NCBI GenBank assembly: GCA_014730295.1 | Contig: WJIN01000179.1 | Coordinates: 1 to 32,905 of the forward strand | DNA from: Promethearchaeota archaeon | GTDB taxonomy: Archaea; Asgardarchaeota; Lokiarchaeia; Sigynarchaeales; SOKP01 | DNA length: 32,905 nt | Reading direction: 5' to 3' | Part shown: positions 16,204 through 23,672 of the stretch, one piece after another | Numbering within the stretch: the first letter of the stretch is position 1 | How the letters are laid out: each line of letters opens with the position of its first letter | Made by a program: the position numbers and the translations under genes | Notes under the pieces: generated by a model | Database searches by the model: none | Told to the model about the DNA's origin: nothing | What the model saw: the letters and a program-made list of their open reading frames with translations, nothing else

Positions 16204-17730
16204 ATGAACGCGATACGAAATGCATTTGAAGAGATAGAAAATATTGTTGGAACTAAATATGTGACTGATTCAGAACCCATCTGTTATTCATATTCGATGA
16301 ATTGTGATACGGTCCTTCAAGGAATCCCTGAGATTGTAGTAAAGCCCAATTCTTCAGATGAAGTAGCGGGAATTTTGAAAGTTGCCAATAAATATAAAAC
16401 AAAGATTATCCCGCGAGGAGGTGGCGCAGACCTCACTGGAGGAGCGAAACCTATTGGTGATGGAGGCATTATTGTAGACATTACGCGGATGAATCAGATT
16501 TTAGATGTCGATGAGGAGAATCATATCGTTACTGTAGAATGTGGGATTTCGTGGAGTGAATTATGTGCGCAATTAAAAAAAGTGGGAGCAGGATATTACA
16601 CCGGTTCTACGGGTCCGGGCTCTGGGTTTTCTGCCACTATTGGAGGCGGACTGTCAAATAATACCTTAGGAGGCGGGGGTGCTGCGATGTATGGTAATGT
16701 GACTGAGCAATGTGTCGGATTAGAGGTTGTTCTTCCAACGGGCGAGATAATTTATACGGGAGCGAAAGCCAATTCATTCTGCGAAAAACCATTCACTCGG
16801 TTTGGATTAGGACCCGATTATTCCGGACTATTTCTAGGAGATGTAGGCATCCATGGTATTAAAACAAAAGCTTCGCTTAAATTATATCCTATCCCTGAAT
16901 ATGCTGCTTATAGCACCTATGAGATTAATGACAATCAAGAGAAGAAAGAATATATAAAGGCAATGGAGGTTATGCAAAAATGGCAGCATAAGCATCTTCC
17001 ATTACACGATTATTACTATTATACCAAAGGATATACCAAACTCCTTACCACGTTTCAGATCAAGAAGAACTTAGCAAACATGGGAGTAGACGGTAGTGTG
17101 ATGTTCTATACCACGGTCGCGGATACCCAAAAGGCGTTAGAGAACTCGGTTGAACAAATTGAGGGAATCGCTGAGAAAGGAGGATTGAAAAAGCTTGGAG
17201 ATACAGTAGAAGAGGGGAACCTCGGGAAATGGTTTTATGAAGAAGACGGGCGATGGCAATGGGCGCACATCTATTGGGGTTTATATGGTCCAGAAGGGAC
17301 GAGCTTAGGAACGTGCCTAAAGTGCCCCACATATCAATTACCAGATTATATTCACCTCTATGAGGATTGGGCAAATCGGAACCGAGAAAAATTCTGGAGC
17401 GTGGGAGGCGGTGGAGCGAATTTTATTGTGATCGGATGCCATCCTTGCTATATAGACGTCACTGGAGGAATCACGCTTCACACCGACATCAAAAACAGAG
17501 AAATTTATTATGAACTTTGGGAAGATCTTCTCCTATCTCAAATTAAAGATTTGGGGGCTATACATTATTGGATGGGTGAAATTATTGGTAAAGCTCTAGT
17601 TGATTCCGGAGCTTTATCAAAAGAATATTACGATTTTATGATCTCGATTAAAAAAGCCCTTGATCCAAACGGCATTATGAGCCCCGGTAAATTTTATCTG
17701 AATAGAGCTTATGGAGGTGGTCTGAAATAA
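16204..17730 (+). CDS. GlcD-like FAD-linked oxidase
   Basis: This protein of about 508 residues belongs to the FAD-binding PCMH superfamily (GlcD, D-lactate dehydrogenase, vanillyl-alcohol oxidase). The FAD domain shows EIVVKPNSSDEVAGILKVAN, the pyrophosphate loop IIPRGGGADLTGG, and GSTGPGSGFSATIGGGLSNN. The C-terminal substrate domain ends LDPNGIMSPGKFY, the family's closing motif. The start is ATG 16204, because AGGTGA at 16193-16198 fits it better than the GTG at 16195. It is followed by an iron-sulfur protein with a one-base overlap, the usual GlcD-GlcF arrangement. It probably oxidises a 2-hydroxy acid or a related alcohol and hands electrons to that partner. The exact substrate is not readable. 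Confidence 0.93.
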   Translation: MNAIRNAFEEIENIVGTKYVTDSEPICYSYSMNCDTVLQGIPEIVVKPNSSDEVAGILKVANKYKTKIIPRGGGADLTGGAKPIGDGGIIVDITRMNQILDVDEENHIVTVECGISWSELCAQLKKVGAGYYTGSTGPGSGFSATIGGGLSNNTLGGGGAAMYGNVTEQCVGLEVVLPTGEIIYTGAKANSFCEKPFTRFGLGPDYSGLFLGDVGIHGIKTKASLKLYPIPEYAAYSTYEINDNQEKKEYIKAMEVMQKWQHKHLPLHDYYYYTKGYTKLLTTFQIKKNLANMGVDGSVMFYTTVADTQKALENSVEQIEGIAEKGGLKKLGDTVEEGNLGKWFYEEDGRWQWAHIYWGLYGPEGTSLGTCLKCPTYQLPDYIHLYEDWANRNREKFWSVGGGGANFIVIGCHPCYIDVTGGITLHTDIKNREIYYELWEDLLLSQIKDLGAIHYWMGEIIGKALVDSGALSKEYYDFMISIKKALDPNGIMSPGKFYLNRAYGGGLK

Positions 17731-18962
17731 TGAGCGGAAATAAATCTGAGAATCAATTAAAGAATTTAGAAAAGGTGAAAGATGCGGCATTATCTTGTGT
17801 GCATTGTGGACAATGCAGGGTGGCAAATTGGCCAATCCGAAATTTCTATTACGTATGTCCCGTCTATAAGTCCCAAACCACCCCTCAATTCGACACGTAT
17901 TTTGCGCGTGGAAAAAATATCATCTTAAAAGGATTATTATGGGAAGATTTGGAATTAAGTAAAGAAATTACAGAGCTTTTCTCTCAATGTTCTCTGTGCG
18001 GGGCCTGCGAAGAGTTTTGTCATAACGCTATGAACCAGAGTTTTGATTTTCCAACTCATAGATGGACTAGTATGGTCGAGGTCTTTGAAGCATTACGCGC
18101 GGATTTAGTGGAAGCTGGTTTCGCTCTGGAATCACATGCTTTAATGAATAAAGCATTATCAGAAAAATTAAATCCTTACGATCGGGAAAAAGGGGAAAAA
18201 AATGCTTGGATTGAGCAACTCGATTTTGAAGCGAAAGATGCCTCCAAAGAACCCGTCGATGTTCTTTATTACGTCGGCTGTACAGCCGCGCTTACCCCCA
18301 AAATTCAAAATATTGCTATTTATACCTCCAAAATATTGCATAAACTTGAGATAGATTTTGGAGTATTAGGAGAAAATGAGATTTGTTGTGGTAGTGTAGC
18401 CCTCAGAACTGGAGATAGGAAGGCATTCGGAGATATATCTGGAAAAAATGTCGCGCTTTTCAGAGAATTGGGAATTAAAACAATAATCACGAGCTGTGCC
18501 GGTTGTTATAGAACCTTAAAAAAGGATTATGGTAAAAAATTAGATGGAATAGAAATCTATCATACAGTAGAATTCTTACAAAATTACTTTCAAGAAAACA
18601 ATATTTCACTCAAGAACCTAGGAATTAGAACAACCTATCACGATCCTTGCCATATTGGGCGACATATGGGAATGTATGAAATTCCACGAAATTTATTGAC
18701 AGAGGTATCATCACCGAGTGAAATGCAGACTAACCGACAAGGGGCAATGTGTTGTGGAGCAGGTGGCGGATTGCGAAAAGGGAATGGAAAACTATCCTTA
18801 AATCTGGCTAAGAACCGCGTTAAGGAAGCTATGGAAACTGGTGTCGAAAACCTTGTAAGTACTTGTCCATTTTGTTACCGAAATCTCTCCGATGCGATAC
18901 AGGAGCTAAATTCCGAGATGAGAATGATTGACTTAGTCCAATTAATCTATGAATCTCTATGA
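17730..18962 (+). CDS. GlcF/HdrD-like iron-sulfur oxidoreductase (two CCG domains)
   Basis: This 410-residue protein has two N-terminal [4Fe-4S] motifs: CVHCGQC with a distant fourth cysteine in VCPVY, and CSLCGACEEFCH. Two CCG (cysteine-rich) domains follow. The first runs YYVGCT, then EICCGS, then SCAGC. The second runs DPCHIGRH, then AMCCGAGGG, then TCPFC. This is the architecture of GlcF, LctF and HdrD. The start codon shares a base with the FAD oxidase stop, and GGAGGTGG (17713-17720) lies ten bases upstream, so translation is coupled. It should take electrons from the FAD subunit and pass them to a membrane carrier or a heterodisulfide-like acceptor. It has no membrane helix itself. Confidence 0.93.
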   Translation: MSGNKSENQLKNLEKVKDAALSCVHCGQCRVANWPIRNFYYVCPVYKSQTTPQFDTYFARGKNIILKGLLWEDLELSKEITELFSQCSLCGACEEFCHNAMNQSFDFPTHRWTSMVEVFEALRADLVEAGFALESHALMNKALSEKLNPYDREKGEKNAWIEQLDFEAKDASKEPVDVLYYVGCTAALTPKIQNIAIYTSKILHKLEIDFGVLGENEICCGSVALRTGDRKAFGDISGKNVALFRELGIKTIITSCAGCYRTLKKDYGKKLDGIEIYHTVEFLQNYFQENNISLKNLGIRTTYHDPCHIGRHMGMYEIPRNLLTEVSSPSEMQTNRQGAMCCGAGGGLRKGNGKLSLNLAKNRVKEAMETGVENLVSTCPFCYRNLSDAIQELNSEMRMIDLVQLIYESL

Positions 18963-18993
18963 GTTTCTATTAAACAATTCCTAAAAATGATAT

Positions 18994-19740
18994 TTAGTAG
19001 ATTAAATCTAAAATCTCTTTTCTAATTAAATTGAACTCAGAACTGGTTCTGTCTCTTGGGCGAACAAGATTGATAGGAATTATTCTTTTGAGTTTTGCTG
19101 GTAAAGAACTTAGGACAACAATACGATCTGACAGATACACAGCTTCGTCAATGTTATGAGTAACAAAAATAATAGTTCTCTTCGATTTTTTCCAAATCTC
19201 TAAAATATCGTTCTGTAACTTATTTCTACTTTGCGCATCTAAAGAACGGAGGGGTTCATCCAATAGTAGTAAAGTTTGATTAATTGCTAAGGATCTTGCT
19301 ATAGCAACTTTTTGTCTCATTCCTCCAGAAATATCCTTTGGATAATAATCCTTAAAAGAAGATAATCCAATTAAATCAAGCAAAATTCTAACTCTTTGGT
19401 TTTTTTCTTCGTGTTTTACTGAATTGATTTTTAAGCCAAACTTAATATTGTCTTCCACGGTCTTCCATGGAAACAATGAAAATTCTTGGGGAACATACCC
19501 AATTTTTTTTGAAGGTGAATTAATAATTTCTCCATCAATTAAGATCCTCCCTGAAGATGCTTCTTCTAAACCTGCTATAATGCGGATGAGAGTAGTTTTT
19601 CCACAACCACTTGGTCCTACGATAGTAAGAAATTCATTTTTATATACCTTTAAAGATATGGTATCTAAAACGGGTAACAACACACCATTTGTTCTGAATT
19701 CTTTTGAAACGCCCTCAATTTTTAGTTTAATTTCTGACAA
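18994..19740 (-). CDS. NitT/TauT-type ABC transporter ATP-binding protein
   Basis: This 248-residue ATPase is of the SsuB/TauB type. Walker A is VGPSGCGKTTLIR, the Q-loop region is GYVPQEFSLFPWKTVEDN, the signature is DISGGMRQKVAIARS, Walker B is LLLLDEPLRSLDAQSRNKL, and the H-loop is FVTHNIDEA. The start is a TTG at 19740. It is secured by GGAGGG (minus strand of 19747-19752) seven bases upstream and by the lack of any nearby ATG in frame. The gene overlaps the permease by 14 bases and is last in the importer operon. Confidence 0.93.
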   Translation of the reverse strand: MSEIKLKIEGVSKEFRTNGVLLPVLDTISLKVYKNEFLTIVGPSGCGKTTLIRIIAGLEEASSGRILIDGEIINSPSKKIGYVPQEFSLFPWKTVEDNIKFGLKINSVKHEEKNQRVRILLDLIGLSSFKDYYPKDISGGMRQKVAIARSLAINQTLLLLDEPLRSLDAQSRNKLQNDILEIWKKSKRTIIFVTHNIDEAVYLSDRIVVLSSLPAKLKRIIPINLVRPRDRTSSEFNLIRKEILDLIY

Positions 19741-20512
19741 TTGATTCCCTCCAATGAGATGTATAATTTTCTATGATCTTAATCGAATTATTAAGAGCAT
19801 ACCCAATCAATCCTGTGACCAGCATAGCAGCAAATGTCAAAGCAAAATTTCCAAATTGGGCAGAATATTGAATTAAGTATCCCAATCCAAGAGGTTTATT
19901 TAAACCGACTAATTCAGCAGCAATAACACACATCCATCCCACTCCTAAAGATACTCGAACTCCTACAAGAATATAAGGCAATGTTGATGGTAATATTATA
20001 TGTAAGATGATATCAAATTTATCTGCCCCCAAAGTCTTCGCTACATCAACATGAATTGAAGAGGTATTTTTTACTCCTTCAAAAGTATTAGTTAAAAGAG
20101 GAAAAAACGCTCCAATAAATATTATGAATGCTTGAGAAAATAATCCTAATCCAAAAAAAACCAAGGCAAATGGAATCCATGCAAAAGGCGGAATAGGGCG
20201 GAAAAGATCCAAAAGTGGAGAGATCATCCATTCTGCTTTCTTAGACACCCCCATTATTACCCCTAAAGGGATTGCCACTATAAGGGCAATGTAAAACCCA
20301 ATTAATACTCGCCATAAACTAGCGAGAAGATGATCAAATACAGTATAATTAAAATTGTCTCCTTCAAAAGTAATTTTCACTAAAGCTTGAAATACTTGTA
20401 TAGGTCCAGGAATAACCTTAGATGGAGTGACCCAAGCAATTAAATACCAAATAAATAGAAATAAAAAAATAGTAAATATTGTTAAAAAAATTTTGGTTCT
20501 ATTTAATTTCAT
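19727..20512 (-). CDS. NitT/TauT-type ABC transporter permease
   Basis: This 261-residue membrane protein has about six hydrophobic helices and the binding-protein-dependent transport 'EAA' loop around KTLGADKFDIILHIILPSTL, followed by PYILVGVRVSLGVGWMCVIA. This is the SsuC/TauC family pattern. A strong Shine-Dalgarno (GAGGTG, minus strand of 20518-20523) lies five bases upstream and overlaps the stop of the binding-protein gene. It forms the membrane channel of the importer. Family members carry nitrate, sulfonates, taurine or pyrimidine precursors, and the sequence alone does not decide among these. Confidence 0.93.
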   Translation of the reverse strand: MKLNRTKIFLTIFTIFLFLFIWYLIAWVTPSKVIPGPIQVFQALVKITFEGDNFNYTVFDHLLASLWRVLIGFYIALIVAIPLGVIMGVSKKAEWMISPLLDLFRPIPPFAWIPFALVFFGLGLFSQAFIIFIGAFFPLLTNTFEGVKNTSSIHVDVAKTLGADKFDIILHIILPSTLPYILVGVRVSLGVGWMCVIAAELVGLNKPLGLGYLIQYSAQFGNFALTFAAMLVTGLIGYALNNSIKIIENYTSHWRESIVRN

Positions 20513-20521
20513 AATTTCACC

Positions 20522-21520
20522 TCAAGAGTCTAGATATCTAGATTCTAAAAATTCGTAAAAGAATGCAGAACGTCCCTCCGACCATCCATTAATGTTATCG
20601 TTTAACTCTACTAATCTATCATAAAACACATTTATTTGTGATTGATATTCAGAAAAATTAAAGATATAACCGATATTATCTAAAGCTGTTTCAATAATCG
20701 AATTTTCTTGAATACTCGTGTATTTTTTTGCAATATTGATAAGATCCCCTAAATTTGAAGGTTGCTTCATCCAATTCACTGCTTTTTTATGAATACGAAT
20801 AATTTTTTCAACAACTTCTGATTCTTTTACCATAAAATCTAATGAAGACGCTATTACACAACAAGGATGATTGGGCCAAATTTCTGAACTATAATACAAA
20901 TACTTTGCAACTGTATCCGCAGCTTTAGCGTTAAATGGTTCCCATGCTACAAATCCGTCAATACTCCCAATATTTAATTCATTCTCCATATTCCCAACGG
21001 ATAATACTGGACGATTGACTTCCTCTACTGAGATACCAGAATTATTTAATGCGATTTGAAGAATGAAATCTTGCATATTATTCAATGAGGGAACAGCTAT
21101 ATTGCTTAAATTTGCTATATTGGTAATTAATGGATCATCCCTAACCATTATCGCACTTCCATTTACGTTTACTCCACTGACTACCTTTATTGGGGCATTT
21201 TGAGTTAATTTGTGGGCCATTGCTGGAGCTAATCCCAAATATGACATATCTAACCTGCCCGCTTCAAAAGCAACCATTGCTTCGTTCCCGTTAGGAAACC
21301 ATATAATATCATCACTTTGAATGTCTAAATCTTCGTCTTCAAAATAATGATTTTCTAAAGCGACAAATAATGGTAAATGATGTAGGTCTCCTGAAAGAGC
21401 TCCCAATTTGATCGGTGAACTTGAAAAAATTTGATAGAGATAAATACCCGCGAAAATTCCAGAAGAAACAATAATTATTAAGGCAATTATTGATATTAAT
21501 TTTGTTTTTGAAGATACCAT
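20522..21520 (-). CDS. NitT/TauT-type ABC transporter substrate-binding protein
   Basis: This 332-residue SsuA/NMT1-like protein starts with one transmembrane segment (about residues 8-31), which serves as signal or anchor. No lipobox cysteine is visible, so it is probably held by the helix. The mature part shows the family layout: IKLGALSGDLHHLPLFVALENHYF, FPNGNEAMVAFEAGRLDMSY, LAPAMAHKLTQNAPIKVV, and IDGFVAWEPFNAKAA. It should capture the substrate outside the cell. It is first gene of the operon, with GGAGG about 13 bases upstream of the ATG, and divergent from a ribbon-helix-helix regulator across a 151-base gap. Confidence 0.92.
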   Translation of the reverse strand: MVSSKTKLISIIALIIIVSSGIFAGIYLYQIFSSSPIKLGALSGDLHHLPLFVALENHYFEDEDLDIQSDDIIWFPNGNEAMVAFEAGRLDMSYLGLAPAMAHKLTQNAPIKVVSGVNVNGSAIMVRDDPLITNIANLSNIAVPSLNNMQDFILQIALNNSGISVEEVNRPVLSVGNMENELNIGSIDGFVAWEPFNAKAADTVAKYLYYSSEIWPNHPCCVIASSLDFMVKESEVVEKIIRIHKKAVNWMKQPSNLGDLINIAKKYTSIQENSIIETALDNIGYIFNFSEYQSQINVFYDRLVELNDNINGWSEGRSAFFYEFLESRYLDS

Positions 21521-21581
21521 TTTTAAATTATTTCCTCCATTTTTAAAAGAATTATTATTTCTATGACATGGATCAATATCC

Positions 21582-21628
21582 CGCCTTACATATATATTTA
21601 ATTCTTATGTCACACAAAAGCTGATCAG
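21582..21628. promoter_or_regulatory. AT-rich promoter and small palindrome in the importer/regulator gap
   Basis: The divergent gap holds a TATA-like run (TTACATATATATTTAA, 21585-21600) usable on either strand. About 20 bases further is an exact eight-base palindrome, CTGATCAG (21621-21628), flanked by two copies of GTCACA. These could be promoter and operator elements for the importer operon or the regulator. No experimental support can be seen. Confidence 0.35.
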
Positions 21629-21649
21629 TCACATCAATATTTAAATCTA

Positions 21650-21669
21650 AGTATAAATATTTTTATACT
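21650..21669. promoter_or_regulatory. Perfect inverted repeat abutting the regulator start; candidate operator
   Basis: The sequence AGTATAAA-TATT-TTTATACT is a perfect eight-base-arm inverted repeat ending two bases before the ATG of the ribbon-helix-helix gene. Such proteins bind short inverted or direct repeats, commonly at their own promoters. It could therefore be an autoregulatory operator that also controls the divergent importer. Confidence 0.5.
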
Positions 21670-21671
21670 AA

Positions 21672-22241
21672 ATGTCAGATACAAAAAAGAGTCAAAGAAA
21701 GTCTGTTCATGCTACTATTTCGGATGAATCTTACGACGTTATTGAAAAATATGAAAAAGAATATGGTTCAAAATCTGGTGTGGTTGACGATGCACTAAAA
21801 AAGTTTAAAAAATTCAAAGAACCTAAAAATGCAGACGTAAGAGAAATTTGGTGCAGAGCTCGTGATGAATTGAATATGGTATTAGTAGGAAAAACAACCT
21901 TTCTCTCCTATATTAGCGGAGAAGTAAAAGAGGCTTTCAAAAAGAATGTTGCTATAGAAGTTATTGAATGGTTTCTGGGAAAACTTAAAGAGGAAATGAA
22001 TTTAGAAGAATTTATTCAAGGACTCATGGGTATGTGGCATGTCGCAAACTATTTCTATAAAATTGAATCAGATAAAAATAAAGAGGGATCTTATCAACTT
22101 AGATTCAATCATGATCTCAACAAGACCTATAGTAATTATTGGGCAAATTACTTTGAAACTCTCCTCACCGATAACTGGGACTGTTCCGTTGAGAAATTCA
22201 TTAGAAATGAATCGTTTTATTTGATTATAAAACCAACTTAA
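21672..22241 (+). CDS. Ribbon-helix-helix transcriptional regulator with C-terminal effector-like domain
   Basis: This 189-residue protein starts with an N-terminal ribbon-helix-helix DNA-binding region (about residues 9-48): RKSVHATISDESYDVIEKYE forms strand and first helix and SKSGVVDDALKKFKKF the second helix. The remaining 140 residues form a mixed alpha/beta domain (for example FIQGLMGMWHVANYFYKIES and QLRFNHDLNKTYSNYWANYF) that I do not recognise; it is plausibly a ligand sensor. The gene is divergent from the NitT/TauT importer, so it is probably its regulator. A perfect inverted repeat ends two bases before the start codon and may serve as autoregulatory site. Confidence 0.75.
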   Translation: MSDTKKSQRKSVHATISDESYDVIEKYEKEYGSKSGVVDDALKKFKKFKEPKNADVREIWCRARDELNMVLVGKTTFLSYISGEVKEAFKKNVAIEVIEWFLGKLKEEMNLEEFIQGLMGMWHVANYFYKIESDKNKEGSYQLRFNHDLNKTYSNYWANYFETLLTDNWDCSVEKFIRNESFYLIIKPT

Positions 22242-22403
22242 ATAAATTTTATAAATATTCTTATAAATTACGAATAAAACTGAGCATCCTTCTTAGAGAT
22301 CTATGATTTAAAGAAAGAGATTTTAAATTATTTCCAAAGTTAATGATATAATATTCAAATTGTATAACTAAATAATTATGAAAATCAATATGATGATGAT
22401 TAA

Positions 22404-22631
22404 ATGAAATATGAAATCCAAATTGACCGAACTGGTTGTATTGCATGTGCGAATTGCTATATTATGGATCAAGAGCATTTCGAGGGAGATGATGAGGGAT
22501 ATTCTATGGTAATAGGTGGAGAAACCAACCCTTCTCTTTCTAAAGGATCGTTTGATGATGATGATTTTGATTATGTCCAAGAAGTTGCTGATATGTGTCC
22601 CGTTGAGGTTATCTCAGTTAAAAAAGTATAG
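22404..22631 (+). CDS. Small single-cluster ferredoxin
   Basis: This 75-residue ferredoxin has CIACANC (C12, C15, C18) and a distant C65 in MCPVEVISVKKV, the four ligands of one [4Fe-4S] cluster. The second cluster motif is lost, as in Pyrococcus/Desulfovibrio-type ferredoxins. Between the motifs is a long acidic loop (GSFDDDDFDYVQEVAD and EHFEGDDEG) that makes the protein very acidic. It should be a soluble one-electron carrier in the cytosol. It stands alone between the regulator and the hydrolase gene, so its partner is unknown. Confidence 0.9.
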   Translation: MKYEIQIDRTGCIACANCYIMDQEHFEGDDEGYSMVIGGETNPSLSKGSFDDDDFDYVQEVADMCPVEVISVKKV

Positions 22632-22830
22632 AAAATTGGTTCGCCTACTCTATAACTAAATTGAAAGTCTTTATTCATCTTAACTTTTCTGAATATAATT
22701 CGATTTTTTTAGGAAATAGCATGTGGATTAGTATATCAACATTCTTATTAGTGAAAATATTTATTCTCTGATAATATAATATAACAACTAGACTTTTCTA
22801 ACTCATTTTCTATTAGTAATAAGAAGATCT

Positions 22831-23592
22831 ATGGAACAAATCAAAATCATATTCTTAGGAACAAATGGTTGGTTTTCTACTGAATTAGGTAGTACCATCT
22901 CAACTTTAATAGAGACAAATCAATATTACATTATTCTTGATGCTGGAAATGGATTTTATAAGATAGATCAATATATCTCGGAAAATAAGCCTATTCTCAT
23001 TTTTCTAAGTCACTTACACCTTGATCACATAATAGGACTTCATTCCTTAAGCAAATTTAATTTTAAACAAAATCTAAAGCTTTATACATATCAAGGAACA
23101 AAAAAGAATTTAGAATTGTTGTTTAATCATCCATTTTCTGCATCACTGTATGACTTGCCTATTAATTTACAAATTATTGAATTAGAAGAAGGATTCCATG
23201 AATTAGAATTTCTTATTACTTGTAATTTATTACTCCATTCTGATCCTTCCTTAGGATATAGATTTCAAATTGATGATAAAATTCTTACATATTGTACAGA
23301 TACGGGAATAACTGAGAGTATATATACCCTCTCGAAAAATGCTGATATATTTATTTCGGAATGTTCATATAAACCCGGACAAGAAGAGTGGGGATGGCCT
23401 CATTTAAAGGCGGAGGAAGCTGCTCTGATAGCCAGAGAATCAAACTGCAAGAAGTTATTCTTAACCCACTTCGATGCAAGTTTCTATAACACTCCAGAAA
23501 TGCGAAAGAAAGCGGAAAAAAGAGCTCAAAATATTTTTCCGAACAGTTCTGCTGCTTATGATGGTATGGAATTTTGTTTAACAATTCATTGA
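22831..23592 (+). CDS. Metallo-beta-lactamase-fold hydrolase, RNase Z-like
   Basis: This 253-residue protein has the MBL fold. The H-x-H-x-D-H motif is SHLHLDH (H61, H63, D65, H66). A further metal-site histidine lies in LLHSDPSLGYRF, an aspartate in YCTDTGITES, and the last histidine in LFLTHFDASFY. The start FLGTNGWFSTELGSTIS and the LGYRF strand are like RNase Z/ElaC-type and arylsulfatase-type MBL proteins. It lacks an obvious exosite arm, so tRNA 3' processing is not assured and a small-molecule esterase is equally possible. There is no signal peptide. It is monocistronic and convergent with the CWH43-like gene. Confidence 0.88.
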   Translation: MEQIKIIFLGTNGWFSTELGSTISTLIETNQYYIILDAGNGFYKIDQYISENKPILIFLSHLHLDHIIGLHSLSKFNFKQNLKLYTYQGTKKNLELLFNHPFSASLYDLPINLQIIELEEGFHELEFLITCNLLLHSDPSLGYRFQIDDKILTYCTDTGITESIYTLSKNADIFISECSYKPGQEEWGWPHLKAEEAALIARESNCKKLFLTHFDASFYNTPEMRKKAEKRAQNIFPNSSAAYDGMEFCLTIH

Positions 23593-23672
23593 TGCATAAT
23601 TTCTGAATATCACCCTTAATTAGCTATAGAGAGCAAGAATTAGGAATAAAAAAGAAAAAGAAGAGATTTGAT

